Source of the DNA: Rhodocyclaceae bacterium
GTDB lineage: Bacteria > Pseudomonadota > Gammaproteobacteria > Burkholderiales > Rhodocyclaceae
Direction: 5' to 3'
DNA: 35,896 nucleotides
Assembly (NCBI GenBank): GCA_020445765.1
Contig: JAGRFY010000013.1
Location: 1 to 35,896, forward strand
The position numbers and the translations under genes were made by a program. Below, one piece after another: positions 1 through 9,725 of the stretch. The notes beneath the pieces are model-generated. The model was not told the origin of the DNA. It was given only the letters and a program-made list of their open reading frames with translations, and did not search any database. The first letter of the stretch is position 1. Each line of letters begins with the position of its first letter.

Positions 1-1352
<1,352 letters not shown>

Positions 1353-1368
1353 TCCCGAGAGCCGGGTG

Positions 1369-1860
1369 ATGGGCATTCAGCAGCTGCAGATCGCATACGA
1401 CGCGCTGGCGGACCGCCTGTTGCTGCGATTGTGCACGACGGCCGGCGAAGAGTATCTGGCCCACCTCACGCGGCGCTTCGTCGCTCAGATCTGGCCCGGG
1501 CTGGCGGCGTCGCTGGCGGCTTCGCCACCGGCACCGCAGGCAGCAAGCGGCGACTCCCGCGGCGGCCGCTTCGATCGACCCTACGAGGCCCCGGCCGACG
1601 TCGAGCATCCGCTCGGTCCGGTGCCGCTGCTGGTCGCCGAGGCCCGCATGGAACGGGACGACCGCGGTCGCCTGCAACTGCAATTGAAGGAGCGCCGCCA
1701 GCGCGCGTTTTCACTGACGCTCAATCCGTCACTGCTGCGGGTCTTCTGCGCCATGCTGCGAGCCGGTGTCGGCGCTGCCGACTGGGGACTGGCGCTGAGC
1801 GAAGACGTCAACGCCGATGCCGGATCCGACCCCGCCCAACCACCGACCACGCTGCACTGA
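1369..1860 (+). CDS. Conserved hypothetical protein, 163 aa
   Basis: The function is unknown. The protein starts MGIQQLQIAYDALADRLLLR, and this N-terminal pattern (a short beta-strand segment, then DRLLLR and a later LTRRF) resembles a small uncharacterised proteobacterial family that I know only as hypothetical proteins. There is no signal peptide or membrane segment. The middle (about residues 48-75) is rich in alanine, proline and glycine, and the C-terminal third looks like a mixed alpha/beta fold with a helix around LNPSLLRVFCAMLRAG. I chose ATG 1369 over the adjacent in-frame GTG 1366 because the MGIQ-type start fits the family pattern. It lies between lysS and mnmC with small gaps (16 and 35 bases), so it is probably co-transcribed with these translation genes. 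Confidence 0.75.
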   Translation: MGIQQLQIAYDALADRLLLRLCTTAGEEYLAHLTRRFVAQIWPGLAASLAASPPAPQAASGDSRGGRFDRPYEAPADVEHPLGPVPLLVAEARMERDDRGRLQLQLKERRQRAFSLTLNPSLLRVFCAMLRAGVGAADWGLALSEDVNADAGSDPAQPPTTLH

Positions 1861-1895
1861 GCCGGCCGGCGGGCACGCCGAACGGGACATCGATC

Positions 1896-3824
1896 GTGTA
1901 TGAGGTGATCACGCCGGCCGAAGTGGCCTTCGACGCCGACGGCACGCCCTACTCGGCCCGGTTCGGCGACGTCTACCATTCGACCCACGGCGCGCTCGGC
2001 CAGGCCGCGCATGTCTTTCTCGGCGGCAATGGACTTCCCGGACGCTGGCGCCATCGACCGCGCTTCACGGTGCTGGAGACCGGATTCGGCATCGGCATCA
2101 ACTTCCTGGCCTGCTGGGCGGCATGGCGTGCCGATCCCTTGCGAAGCGAGCGCCTGCACTTCGTGTCGGTCGAGCGCCATCCTTTCGTCGCCGCCGACCT
2201 CGCCCGCCTGCATGCCCGCTTTCCCGAGTTCGACGCGCTGTCCGGCGCCTTGTGTCGGCGGTGGCCGCCGGCGCTGCCCGGAACCCATCGACTGCAGCTG
2301 GAAGACGGGCGAGTCACCCTGACGCTGCTGTTCGGCGAGGCCACCGCCGCGCTGGCGCGGCTCGACTGTGCGGCCGATGCCCTGTTCCTCGACGGCTTTT
2401 CGCCGGCCCGCAATCCCGACATGTGGTCACCGCGGGTCTGTCACCTGCTCGCCCGCCTATGCGCGCCCGGCGCGACCCTGGCGACCTGGTCGGTGGCCGC
2501 ATCGGTTCGCAGCGCCCTGTCGCACGCCGGTTTCGAGCTTCGCCGCGCCCCCGGATTTGCCGCCAAGCGCGACATGCTGGTCGGGCAGCGAGTCGATCGC
2601 GGTCGCCGCAGCAACGAAATCGCCGCGCCGGCGACGCCCGGCGAAGCGATCGTCGTCGGTGCCGGACTGGCCGGCAGCGCGATCGCGGAACGGCTCGCAG
2701 AACGCGGCTGGCAGGTGTCGCTGATCGAGCGCAGCGACGGACCCGGACGCGGCGCTTCGGGCAATCTGGCGGGCGTGCTGCGGCCATTGCCGAGCCTTGA
2801 TGACAATCGCCTGTCGCGCTTGACGCGGGCCGGCACGCTGTACGGGCTGCACCACCTCGCCCGCCTCGCCGAGCGCGGCCATGGGCCGCGATGGGCCGAT
2901 TGCGGCGTGTTGCACCTGGCCCGCGACGGCGAACACGAGCGCAGGCAGCGCGAGTTGGTCGAGCGCCACTTGCCGCCGTCGGACTACCTGCGTTTCGTCG
3001 ACCGCGCGGAAGCCACCGACATCGCCGGCTGGCCGGTCGCCCGCGGCGGCTGGTGGTTTCCTCGTGCCGGCTGGGTGATGCCGCCGTCGCTGTGCGCCGC
3101 CAACCTGGACGCCGCCGGCGCCGCCGTGCGCCGGCATTTCGGCCGGCCGCTGGCGCAGCTCTCGCGTGCCGGCGGCCGCTGGCAGGCACGGGATGCGACC
3201 GGCCACACGATCGCCGCGGCCGACCTCGTGGTGCTCGCCAACGGCATCCAGCTGCGCGAACTGGCGCAAGCCAGTGCCCTGCCGCTGCGCTCCGCCCGCG
3301 GACAGGTCACCCACCTGCCCGCCGACGGCGGGTCGCCGCCCCGGGTCGTGGTGTGCGGCTTCGGCTACGTCAGCCCACCGGTGGACGGCGTGCGCAGCGT
3401 CGGCGCGAGCTTCCAGGTGGAGGACCACGACGATGCATTGCGCCTGTCGGACCAGCAGGACAACCTCGGCCGGCTCGATTTCATGTTGCCCGGCTTTCAG
3501 GCAGGACTCGACGAGCCGGCGCTCGCCGGCCGGGTCGGGTTCCGGCCGGCGTCACCCGATCGCTTGCCGATGATCGGCGCGTTGCCGATCGCCGACCGCC
3601 CGGTCGAAGATCCGACCTGCAATCCGATCGAACGCCATCCGGGCCTGTTCGCGATTTCCGGCTTCGGCGCCCGAGGCCTGGTATGGTCGGCGATCGCCGC
3701 CGAACTGCTGGCGAGCCGGCTCTCCGGCGAGCCACTGCCGCTCGAGCGCGACATCGTCGAAGCACTCGATCCCGCACGCTTTCTGACGAGACCTTCGCGC
3801 CCACGCGCCAGTAAGCGTTCGTAA
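1896..3824 (+). CDS. mnmC: Bifunctional tRNA mnm5s2U biosynthesis protein MnmC
   Basis: MnmC carries out the last two steps of mnm5s2U34 formation in the tRNA wobble position. The FAD-dependent C-terminal domain removes the carboxymethyl group, and the N-terminal domain methylates with S-adenosylmethionine. Both halves are present in the 642 residues (E. coli MnmC is 668). The SAM motif ETGFGIGIN is near residues 61-69, FLDGFSPARNPDMW near 164-177 is the methyltransferase signature, and the FAD-binding GAGLAG is near 255-260. The frame stays open far upstream, to about base 1431, but that extension overlaps the previous gene. The family's N-terminus (ITPAEVAFDADGTPYS, with FGDVYHS following) starts at GTG 1896, so I placed the start there. 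GTG 1905 is a close alternative. Confidence 0.95.
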   Translation: MYEVITPAEVAFDADGTPYSARFGDVYHSTHGALGQAAHVFLGGNGLPGRWRHRPRFTVLETGFGIGINFLACWAAWRADPLRSERLHFVSVERHPFVAADLARLHARFPEFDALSGALCRRWPPALPGTHRLQLEDGRVTLTLLFGEATAALARLDCAADALFLDGFSPARNPDMWSPRVCHLLARLCAPGATLATWSVAASVRSALSHAGFELRRAPGFAAKRDMLVGQRVDRGRRSNEIAAPATPGEAIVVGAGLAGSAIAERLAERGWQVSLIERSDGPGRGASGNLAGVLRPLPSLDDNRLSRLTRAGTLYGLHHLARLAERGHGPRWADCGVLHLARDGEHERRQRELVERHLPPSDYLRFVDRAEATDIAGWPVARGGWWFPRAGWVMPPSLCAANLDAAGAAVRRHFGRPLAQLSRAGGRWQARDATGHTIAAADLVVLANGIQLRELAQASALPLRSARGQVTHLPADGGSPPRVVVCGFGYVSPPVDGVRSVGASFQVEDHDDALRLSDQQDNLGRLDFMLPGFQAGLDEPALAGRVGFRPASPDRLPMIGALPIADRPVEDPTCNPIERHPGLFAISGFGARGLVWSAIAAELLASRLSGEPLPLERDIVEALDPARFLTRPSRPRASKRS

Positions 3825-3847
3825 GCAGAATCGGCTGATTTGTAAGC
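3811..3847. promoter_or_regulatory. Triple GTAAGC direct repeat, possible response-regulator site
   Basis: GTAAGC occurs at 3811, 3821 and 3842, with start-to-start spacings of 10 and 21 bases, that is about one and two helical turns. The first pair has the same shape as the tandem GTAAA-N5-GTAAA site of CpxR-type OmpR-family regulators. It lies at the 3' end of mnmC, 78-114 bases before the start of a glycine-zipper envelope protein. Direct repeats are seen; their regulatory role is inference. Confidence 0.3.
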
Positions 3848-3924
3848 ATTTCCCGAAGTTCGACCCGTACCCGACGCCGCCACGCTAGATTTTCCGGAAC
3901 CGCTATCGAACGGAGAATCCAGCG

Positions 3925-4506
3925 ATGCAGAACAAACAGAAAAGCCACCGATTGCATCCGATGGCCTGGCTCGCCGCCCTGTCGGTCACCGCCTTCAGTG
4001 CCGTCGGCATCGGCGCAATCACCGGTCTGATTCCGTCGGCCGACAGCCACCAGGAGATTCGCACCGAGAGTCGCATGGTCGCCGCCGAGGCTTCGACCGC
4101 CCAGGACAGCGAGCGCTCGCCAGCGCCGCCACAGCTCGAGCAGCCGGCGCCGGTAGCCAGTGCATGCCCGTCCTGCGGGGTCGTCGAATCGGTGACGACG
4201 GTGCAATTGAAAGGTGACGGCAGCGGCGCCGGTGCGATCGCCGGCGGCGTCGTCGGCGGCGTCATCGGCAATCGCGTCGGCAAGGGGCTCGGGCGCGATC
4301 TGGCGACGATCGGCGGTGCCGTGCTCGGTGGATTCGCCGGCAACCAGATCGAGCGCAAGGTCAAGGCCACGACCGCCTACGACGTTGCCGTCCGGCTCGA
4401 TGACGGCCAGCGGCGCGTCGTCCGTGTCCGCGAGCTGCCGACCTGGCGCCCGGGCGACCGCGTCGCGCTGCGCGGTGGCGCCCTGGCCGCGATCGACGAG
4501 GGCTGA
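3925..4506 (+). CDS. Glycine-zipper 2TM-domain envelope protein
   Basis: This 193-residue protein has one hydrophobic N-terminal segment (about residues 13-36), probably an uncleaved anchor or signal. A polar stretch rich in Ala, Glu and Pro follows, then a CPSC motif near 81-84. A glycine zipper follows (about 101-142, GAGAIAGGVVGGVIGN and GGAVLGGFAGNQIE), typical of the Rickettsia 17-kDa antigen/SlyB-like family. The C-terminus is a small beta-rich region (DVAVRLDDGQRRVVRV). Members sit in the cell envelope, but their exact role is mostly unknown. Unlike SlyB it has no lipobox. ATG 3925 is preceded by CGGAGAA, a reasonable ribosome binding site. It may be the first gene of a unit with the ankyrin protein 86 bases downstream. 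Confidence 0.85.
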   Translation: MQNKQKSHRLHPMAWLAALSVTAFSAVGIGAITGLIPSADSHQEIRTESRMVAAEASTAQDSERSPAPPQLEQPAPVASACPSCGVVESVTTVQLKGDGSGAGAIAGGVVGGVIGNRVGKGLGRDLATIGGAVLGGFAGNQIERKVKATTAYDVAVRLDDGQRRVVRVRELPTWRPGDRVALRGGALAAIDEG

Positions 4507-4559
4507 GGCCGGCACTTTCGGTCGACACACACCGCGACAGGGCGGTGGCCGATCCGGGC

Positions 4560-4565
4560 TAGAAT
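4560..4565 (+). promoter_or_regulatory. Candidate -10 element TAGAAT before the ankyrin gene
   Basis: TAGAAT lies 27 bases before the ATG at 4593, in the 86-base gap after the glycine-zipper gene. No convincing -35 hexamer sits 16-18 bases upstream in the GC-rich DNA, so this is only a possible internal promoter. Confidence 0.25.
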
Positions 4566-4592
4566 TCGAGCACTTCCAACGCGGGTAGAAAC

Positions 4593-6263
4593 ATGCACAC
4601 GTCTGCGCTCATCAAGCGCCGGCCAATCCGGCTGCTGGCCCTCGCCACCGTCATCGTCCTGCCCGCAACGGCCCCGGCCGCCGGCCCGGCCGCAGCCGAT
4701 TCGCCATGGTCCGCGGCGTACCAGGCGGCCCAGGCGAGCTGTCCGCGCAACGCACCCTTGCCACGCAGATTGGTCGATGCGGCAGCCTGCGGCGACCTCG
4801 CGCGAGTGCGCGACCGGATCGAGGCCGGCGCCGACCTCGGAGCGGTCGATAGCCGGCCGGCCTACGCCGGGCGCACTGCGCTGCATTATGCGGCCCAGCG
4901 TGGCGACGAGCCGATGCTGGCCCTGCTGCTCGATGCCGGCGCGAATCCCAACGCACGGGACGCCCGCGGCGATACCGCGCTTCACCTGTTGGCGAACCGG
5001 GCGGCCAGTGGCACGACCCTCGCGATGATGCGGCAGATGCTGGCCTACGGCGCCGACGCCCAGCTCACCAACGAATTCGGTCGCACGGCGCTCGGCGAAA
5101 TGGCCGCGGCAGCCCGTAGCGTCAGTCCCATTCGCAGCGACCGCGAGCCACTCGAGCAAATGCTGGCCCAGGCGGAGGCCACCGGACCGGTGACCACGGC
5201 CGAACCAAGCCCGCCGCGCGGCGCTCGGATGCATGCTCGCCCGGCCACCGCAGCCGACGCGGTCGCCGCTCACGAGGCCACCGACCTGGCGCCGGCGTCG
5301 CCTGCCGCGGTCGGACCGACCCCATCGACACCGACAACGGTTCCCGAAGCGCCTGCCGGAGAAGGAATGGCGGCAGACTCGACCCCAGGCACAGATCAAA
5401 TTCCGCCGGCCGCTGCCGGGGCCGAGCAGACACCGGCGGGCGGGCAGTCTGCCGGCGAGGCCGAGCCCTTGCCGACACCGGCGCCGGAAACGCCGACCGC
5501 AACGACGACTGCTGCGCCGAAGTGGGAAGCCGAGCCCGCGCCGGCAACCGTCGAGCAAGGCACCGACGGGACCGCGGTGGCCATCGCACCGGCGACGGCG
5601 AATGCCGGCGGCAGCGGCTCGCCGACCGGATCGACACTGACGTGGCAGCCGACGGCCGGTCCGGCTGTCGGCGATGGGGCAGATGCCGGAGCGAATCGGG
5701 CGCAGCCCGCCAACCCGGAACCCGCACCCGCGGCGGGGGCCGACACAAGCGACGTCGCCAGCCCGCCAGCGGAGGCCAAGGCCGAAACGGCGGCAGACAC
5801 GCCCGCCCTGGTCACGCCCGCGACGGCGGCGACCGATGCCGCGCAAGCGGTCAATGCCGAAGCGCCCGCTACCGGCTCGCCGGCCGACGAAGCCGCCATG
5901 GCCGACCAGCCGGCGCCGGCGCTCGCCGAGCAAGAGGTCCAGGCGGCCCTCGAGCGCTGGGCCACGGACTGGTCGTCAGGCGATGTCGACGCCTACCTCG
6001 CCCACTACGCGCGCGACTTCGCACCCGCCGACGGCAACACCATCGAGGCCTGGCGCGAGCAAAGTCGTGCGCGGGTCGGCCGACCCGAGGCGATTCAGGT
6101 CGGGTTGAGCGAGATCGGTATCCAGGTGGACGGTAATCGCGCGGTCGCGCGCTTCGTTCAGGATTATCAGAGCGCGAGTCACAGGGTGCTCAATCGCAAG
6201 CGCGTCGAACTGGTGCGCGAGGGCGAACACTGGCGCATCGTCGGCGAACACGTCGAACACTAG
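4593..6263 (+). CDS. Secreted ankyrin-repeat protein with low-complexity linker and C-terminal NTF2-like domain
   Basis: The 556-residue protein has three parts. Residues 1-35 form a signal peptide (basic KRRPIR, hydrophobic core, AAA-type cleavage region), so it is probably periplasmic. Residues about 59-185 hold three to four ankyrin-like repeats, including GRTALHYAAQRGDEPMLALL and a DTALHLL repeat. Residues about 196-445 are an extremely Ala/Pro/Thr/Glu-rich linker without predicted fold. Residues about 450-556 (ERWATDWSSGDVDAYLAHYA, ending WRIVGEHVEH) match the SnoaL/NTF2-like fold that forms the C-terminal domain of some YafK/Cds6-type envelope proteins. No catalytic residues can be assigned, and no L,D-transpeptidase domain is present. 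The gene is followed after 13 bases by a hydrolase and is probably co-transcribed with it. Confidence 0.85.
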   Translation: MHTSALIKRRPIRLLALATVIVLPATAPAAGPAAADSPWSAAYQAAQASCPRNAPLPRRLVDAAACGDLARVRDRIEAGADLGAVDSRPAYAGRTALHYAAQRGDEPMLALLLDAGANPNARDARGDTALHLLANRAASGTTLAMMRQMLAYGADAQLTNEFGRTALGEMAAAARSVSPIRSDREPLEQMLAQAEATGPVTTAEPSPPRGARMHARPATAADAVAAHEATDLAPASPAAVGPTPSTPTTVPEAPAGEGMAADSTPGTDQIPPAAAGAEQTPAGGQSAGEAEPLPTPAPETPTATTTAAPKWEAEPAPATVEQGTDGTAVAIAPATANAGGSGSPTGSTLTWQPTAGPAVGDGADAGANRAQPANPEPAPAAGADTSDVASPPAEAKAETAADTPALVTPATAATDAAQAVNAEAPATGSPADEAAMADQPAPALAEQEVQAALERWATDWSSGDVDAYLAHYARDFAPADGNTIEAWREQSRARVGRPEAIQVGLSEIGIQVDGNRAVARFVQDYQSASHRVLNRKRVELVREGEHWRIVGEHVEH

Positions 6264-6276
6264 CCGGCTCGACGCC

Positions 6277-6912
6277 GTGCACGGCGGAACGCCAGCGCCG
6301 CCGGTGGTGCTGGTGCATGGCCTGTGGATGCACGGCATCGCCATGGCATGGCTCGCCGCCCGACTGCGGCGCCGGGGCTTTCGCACGCTGTCGCCGAGCT
6401 ATGCCACCGTGCGTCGCGGGCTCGATGACAATGCCGACCGGCTGGCGGAAGCGCTCGCGACGTTCCAGCAGGGACGCACGGCGCATCTGGTCGGCCACAG
6501 CATGGGCGGACTGCTGATCTTGCGGATGCTCGAGCGCCACCCCGAACTTCCGGTCGGCCGCATCGTACTGCTCGGCTCGCCGGTGCGCGGCTCCAGTCTC
6601 GCCCGCATTCTGGCGCGCAATGTCGTGCTGCGCCGGATCATCGGCCGTTCGCTCGCGGACTGGCAGCGCGCGCCGCGGCCGCGGGCACCGCCGAACCGTT
6701 CGATCGCCGTCATCGCCGGCAGCAGCGGCCTGGGGACCGCCCGTTGCTTCCGTGACGTACCACGGCCCAACGACGGCGTGGTGGCCGTTTGTGAAACCTG
6801 CTTCGACGACCTGCCACCACCACTGGTACTGCCGGTCAACCACTCGCAGATGCTGGTCTCACGCTCAGTCGCCGATCGCGTTGCCGGCTTCCTCGCCGGC
6901 GGACGGCTGTGA
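6277..6912 (+). CDS. Alpha/beta-fold hydrolase, lipase-like
   Basis: This is a 211-residue alpha/beta hydrolase. The oxyanion region VVLVHGLWMHG is near residues 8-18, the nucleophile elbow GHSMGG lies near 73-78 (serine nucleophile), the likely acid is in PNDGVV, and the catalytic histidine is in VNHSQM. The layout resembles small esterases/lipases of the PGAP1/triacylglycerol-lipase group. The substrate cannot be told from sequence. There is no signal peptide, so it is probably cytoplasmic. The start is GTG 6277, 13 bases after the ankyrin gene's stop. No ATG is nearby and the HG motif is close to the N-terminus, so little could be missing. Its 3' end overlaps the convergent kinase gene by 48 bases. 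Confidence 0.85.
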   Translation: MHGGTPAPPVVLVHGLWMHGIAMAWLAARLRRRGFRTLSPSYATVRRGLDDNADRLAEALATFQQGRTAHLVGHSMGGLLILRMLERHPELPVGRIVLLGSPVRGSSLARILARNVVLRRIIGRSLADWQRAPRPRAPPNRSIAVIAGSSGLGTARCFRDVPRPNDGVVAVCETCFDDLPPPLVLPVNHSQMLVSRSVADRVAGFLAGGRL

Positions 6913-8262
6913 CCGGCCCGCAGCGCGGGGGAAGCGAAGCCGCACGGTCAGCCCGCGGCCTGCCTTGCCGTCACCGAATTCTGGCACGCTGTGGTGGAGC
7001 GAGGCGATCCGTCTGACGATCGACAGGCCCAGGCCGCTGCCGCCGCCGGTGGGCTCACCCCGCCAGAACCGTTCGCCGAGTCGCGCCCGATCCTGCGCCG
7101 GCACCCCTGGCCCCTGATCGGTCACCGACAGTTCGACCCGTCCATCGGCGGCCGCGCCGACCTGGACATGCACGACACCGCCGGCCGGCGAGTGCCGCGC
7201 TGCATTGTCCAGCAGGTTGCGCACCAGCACCTGCAGCCAGGTACGCTCGCCGCGGATCGGCTGGGCATCGCTCGACTCGAGCTCGAACTCGACGTCCCGC
7301 GTGGCGGGCTCGGCGGCGACCTCGGCAATCACCGAACGCGCGATGATCGCCAGATCGACGATCGGCCAGTCCCGTTCGAGCAGGCTGTCGGCACGCGCCA
7401 GGGTCAATAGCTGCTCGACCAGTCGCGCGCTGCGTCGCGCGGCGGACAGCACGGCCGACAGCGCCCGCCGGCGTTCGTCGTCGTCGGCGGCCGCCAGCGC
7501 GACCTCGGCCTGGGCACACAGCGCGGCGATCGGCGTGCGCAACTCGTGGGCGGCATCGCCGGTGAAGCGCTGTTCCATCACCAGCGCTTCGTCGACCCTG
7601 GCCAGCAACTCGTTCAATCGCGTGACCAGCGGCGCCACTTCGCGCGGCACCGGCACCCCGGCGACCGGATCGAGGCGCCCGGGGGTGCGGGCCGCAATCT
7701 CGTTGGCGACCACCGCGAGCGGCCGCATGGCACGGCCGATGACCAGCCACAGTCCGAGGGCCAGCAGCGGCAGGGTCCATACCAGGGGCATCAACAGCCC
7801 GAGCGCCAGCTCCTCGACCATGTCACGGCGGGCATCGATCCGCTCGCCGACCTGAACCAGCAGTTCGTGCCGCACGTTCCAGCCCGAATAGACGCGCCAT
7901 GCGACGCCATCGACGATGCTGTCGCTGAACCCTTCCTCACGCTCGGCGAGGCGTCGGTTCGGCGCATTCTCCGAATGCACCAGCAGGACGCGGCCGCGCT
8001 CCCACAACTGGAACGCCACCTTGCGCGCGTAGCGGTGGGTCCGCGGTGCGTGCAATTCGTCGTCGAATTCCTCCGGATCGTCGAAGTCCATCGCACTTTG
8101 CGCGATCAGCATCGAAGCCGCCTGGGCGAGATGCCCGTCGAATACTTCGGCGGCTTCGTGCTCGGCCTCCCGCCATGTGAACCAGGCTGCCAGCAGCCAT
8201 AGCCCTGCGACCACGATCACGACCAGGGCGGTGGTGCGACTGCGGATCGACGGCGCGTTCAA
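6865..8262 (-). CDS. Sensor histidine kinase, QseC/PmrB-like
   Basis: This inner-membrane kinase (465 aa) is the partner of the response regulator directly upstream. TM1 is about residues 11-28, a periplasmic sensor of about 125 residues follows (2CSK-like, rich in acidic residues, e.g. FDDPEEFDDE), and TM2 is about 152-175. A HAMP-like region comes next, then the H-box FTGDAAHELRTP with His239, the N-box RNLLDNAARHSP with Asn353, DQGPG near 382 and GSGLGLS near 409. The start codon is TTG 8262, which overlaps the regulator's stop (TTGA), a typical translational coupling. As the last gene of the SHP-cytochrome operon it probably senses a redox or nitrogen-oxide-related cue, but this is inference from position; the sensor domain is closest in style to QseC-type proteins. 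Its 3' end overlaps a convergent hydrolase gene. Confidence 0.9.
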   Translation of the reverse strand: MNAPSIRSRTTALVVIVVAGLWLLAAWFTWREAEHEAAEVFDGHLAQAASMLIAQSAMDFDDPEEFDDELHAPRTHRYARKVAFQLWERGRVLLVHSENAPNRRLAEREEGFSDSIVDGVAWRVYSGWNVRHELLVQVGERIDARRDMVEELALGLLMPLVWTLPLLALGLWLVIGRAMRPLAVVANEIAARTPGRLDPVAGVPVPREVAPLVTRLNELLARVDEALVMEQRFTGDAAHELRTPIAALCAQAEVALAAADDDERRRALSAVLSAARRSARLVEQLLTLARADSLLERDWPIVDLAIIARSVIAEVAAEPATRDVEFELESSDAQPIRGERTWLQVLVRNLLDNAARHSPAGGVVHVQVGAAADGRVELSVTDQGPGVPAQDRARLGERFWRGEPTGGGSGLGLSIVRRIASLHHSVPEFGDGKAGRGLTVRLRFPRAAGRSQPSAGEEAGNAIGD

Positions 8263-8924
8263 ACCGTCTCCCGCGGCATCAGGTAGCCGACGCCGCGCAC
8301 GGTGCGCACGACGTCGCGACCGAACTTGCGTCGCAGGTGATGGATATAGACCTCGATGGTGTTGCTGCCGGTATCGTCGTCCCAGCCGTAGAGCTGTTCC
8401 TCCAGTTGCTGGCGCGACAACACGCGGCCACTGTTCTGCATGAATACCTGCAGCAGCGAAAACTCCTTCGCCGACAGCGTCACCGGCTGGCCATCGAGGC
8501 TGACCCGGTGCGAGGCCGGGTCGAGTTCGATCGCCCCGTGGACGAGACTCGGCTGCGAGCTGCCGCCCGATCGCCGGACCAGGGCGCGCAGCCGGGCGGC
8601 CAGTTCGGCCATTTCGAAGGGTTTGACGAGATAGTCGTCGGCGCCGCTGTCGAGCCCGCCGATGCGATCTTCCAAAGTGTCGCGAGCCGTCAGGATGAGC
8701 ACCGGCAACTGCCTGCCTTCCGCCCGGAGACGTCGCAGCACCTCGAGCCCGGAGCGTCGCGGCAGGCCGATATCGAGCACGACGGCGACATAGTCGGTGG
8801 TTGCGAGCGCGTGCTCGGCGCCGATGCCGTCGCTGATCCAGTCCGGCACGAAGCCGGCCTGGCGCAGTCCGACCTGCAACGCGTCGCCGAGCAGCGGGTC
8901 ATCCTCGACCACCAGTATTCTCAT
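8259..8924 (-). CDS. OmpR-family response regulator, QseB/PmrA-like
   Basis: This is a two-domain DNA-binding regulator of 221 aa. The receiver domain has acidic residues at 8-9, the phospho-acceptor Asp51 (VVLDIGLPRRSG), a conserved Thr near 79 and Lys101 (LVKPFE). A C-terminal winged helix (about 125-220) has the expected LSAKEFSLLQVF and NTIEVYIHHLRRKFG segments. The sequence style is that of the QseB/PmrA/TctD branch, whose members bind two TTAA-containing half-sites one turn apart. Just such a repeat lies upstream of the operon (10694-10710). Start ATG 8924 is preceded by GGGAG and lies 30 bases after the cytochrome b gene, so it is expected to be made from the same transcript and to regulate it. 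Confidence 0.93.
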   Translation of the reverse strand: MRILVVEDDPLLGDALQVGLRQAGFVPDWISDGIGAEHALATTDYVAVVLDIGLPRRSGLEVLRRLRAEGRQLPVLILTARDTLEDRIGGLDSGADDYLVKPFEMAELAARLRALVRRSGGSSQPSLVHGAIELDPASHRVSLDGQPVTLSAKEFSLLQVFMQNSGRVLSRQQLEEQLYGWDDDTGSNTIEVYIHHLRRKFGRDVVRTVRGVGYLMPRETV

Positions 8925-8954
8925 CGGCGATGAACTCCCGTCCGAGCGCCTGCG

Positions 8955-9689
8955 TCAGTCGTCGTCATGGTCCTGATGGCGCTCACCGACCACTGCCGTC
9001 GCCTGCGGCAGCCAGTCGGCAGCCATGCCCGATTGCCACACGCCCCAGAAGGCGAATACCGCCAGCAGCAGCAGGATTCCGACGACACGATGCGGGCGTG
9101 CGATACCGTCGGCCGCGGCGCCCTGCTTCCATCCGGTGACCATCGACCGGGCCAGATTCTCGCGATGGAGCACGCTGCTGACGATGACACCGGCAATGTG
9201 GATCACGACCACCGCGAGCATCGCCGACGCCGCGCCCTCGTGCAAGTCCTCGAGCCATTCACCGCCAAGCTCCTGGGACATCGCGATGCCGCTGACGGCC
9301 ACGGCCAGACCGAGGCCGAGCATCAGGAAGATCGCAAGCGCGCCCGCCGGATTGTGGCCGAGATGGTGCTCCGGATTGCCGGTGAGCAAGGAACGAAGGT
9401 AGCGCACCAGCGCAGCCGGCGAGAACAGGAAGCTCGAGAAGCGCGCGTAGCGGCTGCCGAGAACCCCCCACAGCAGACGGAACAGCAACAGTCCGGCGAA
9501 GGTATAGCCCAGCATCAGATGCAGGTCGATCAGCCGTTCGCTGTCCGAGGTAAGCCAAGCCAGCGCGAACGATGCCGCGAAGCTCCAATGAAAGACGCGG
9601 GTCGGCAGGTCCCAGACTCGGGTCCTTGCCGCCGCCGGACGGTCGACGCCGGCAACCCCGGCGTCTTGTTGATCGATACTCGCATGCAT
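8955..9689 (-). CDS. Membrane cytochrome b (b561/hydrogenase-type diheme)
   Basis: This 244-residue inner-membrane cytochrome b has about four transmembrane helices (near 32-50, 62-82, 116-136 and 156-176) plus a C-terminal hydrophobic segment near 207-222. Candidate heme-ligating histidines lie in VFHWSF (TM1), IDLHLMLGY (start of TM2) and VVIHIAG (TM4). The family passes electrons between quinol and periplasmic c-type cytochromes. Because it follows the diheme cytochrome c (36-base gap) and SHP genes, the most likely role is reduction of the diheme protein from the quinone pool. ATG 9689 has AGGAGAA upstream. The C-terminus is a His/Asp tail (HQDHDDD), possibly periplasmic metal-binding or simply low complexity. 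Confidence 0.88.
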   Translation of the reverse strand: MHASIDQQDAGVAGVDRPAAARTRVWDLPTRVFHWSFAASFALAWLTSDSERLIDLHLMLGYTFAGLLLFRLLWGVLGSRYARFSSFLFSPAALVRYLRSLLTGNPEHHLGHNPAGALAIFLMLGLGLAVAVSGIAMSQELGGEWLEDLHEGAASAMLAVVVIHIAGVIVSSVLHRENLARSMVTGWKQGAAADGIARPHRVVGILLLLAVFAFWGVWQSGMAADWLPQATAVVGERHQDHDDD

Positions 9690-9725
9690 GTCGTTCTCCT
9701 CGATGACTGTTTCGCCGGCCCCGCG

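Noticed and set aside
1431-1895. Long upstream extension of the mnmC frame
   Set aside because: It overlaps the conserved hypothetical gene, has Arg/Pro-rich shadow composition, and the MnmC family N-terminus begins at 1896.
4377-5933. 518-codon minus-strand open frame opposite the ankyrin gene
   Set aside because: It is a Gly/Arg-rich shadow of the Ala/Pro-rich linker; the plus-strand gene has a signal peptide and known domains.
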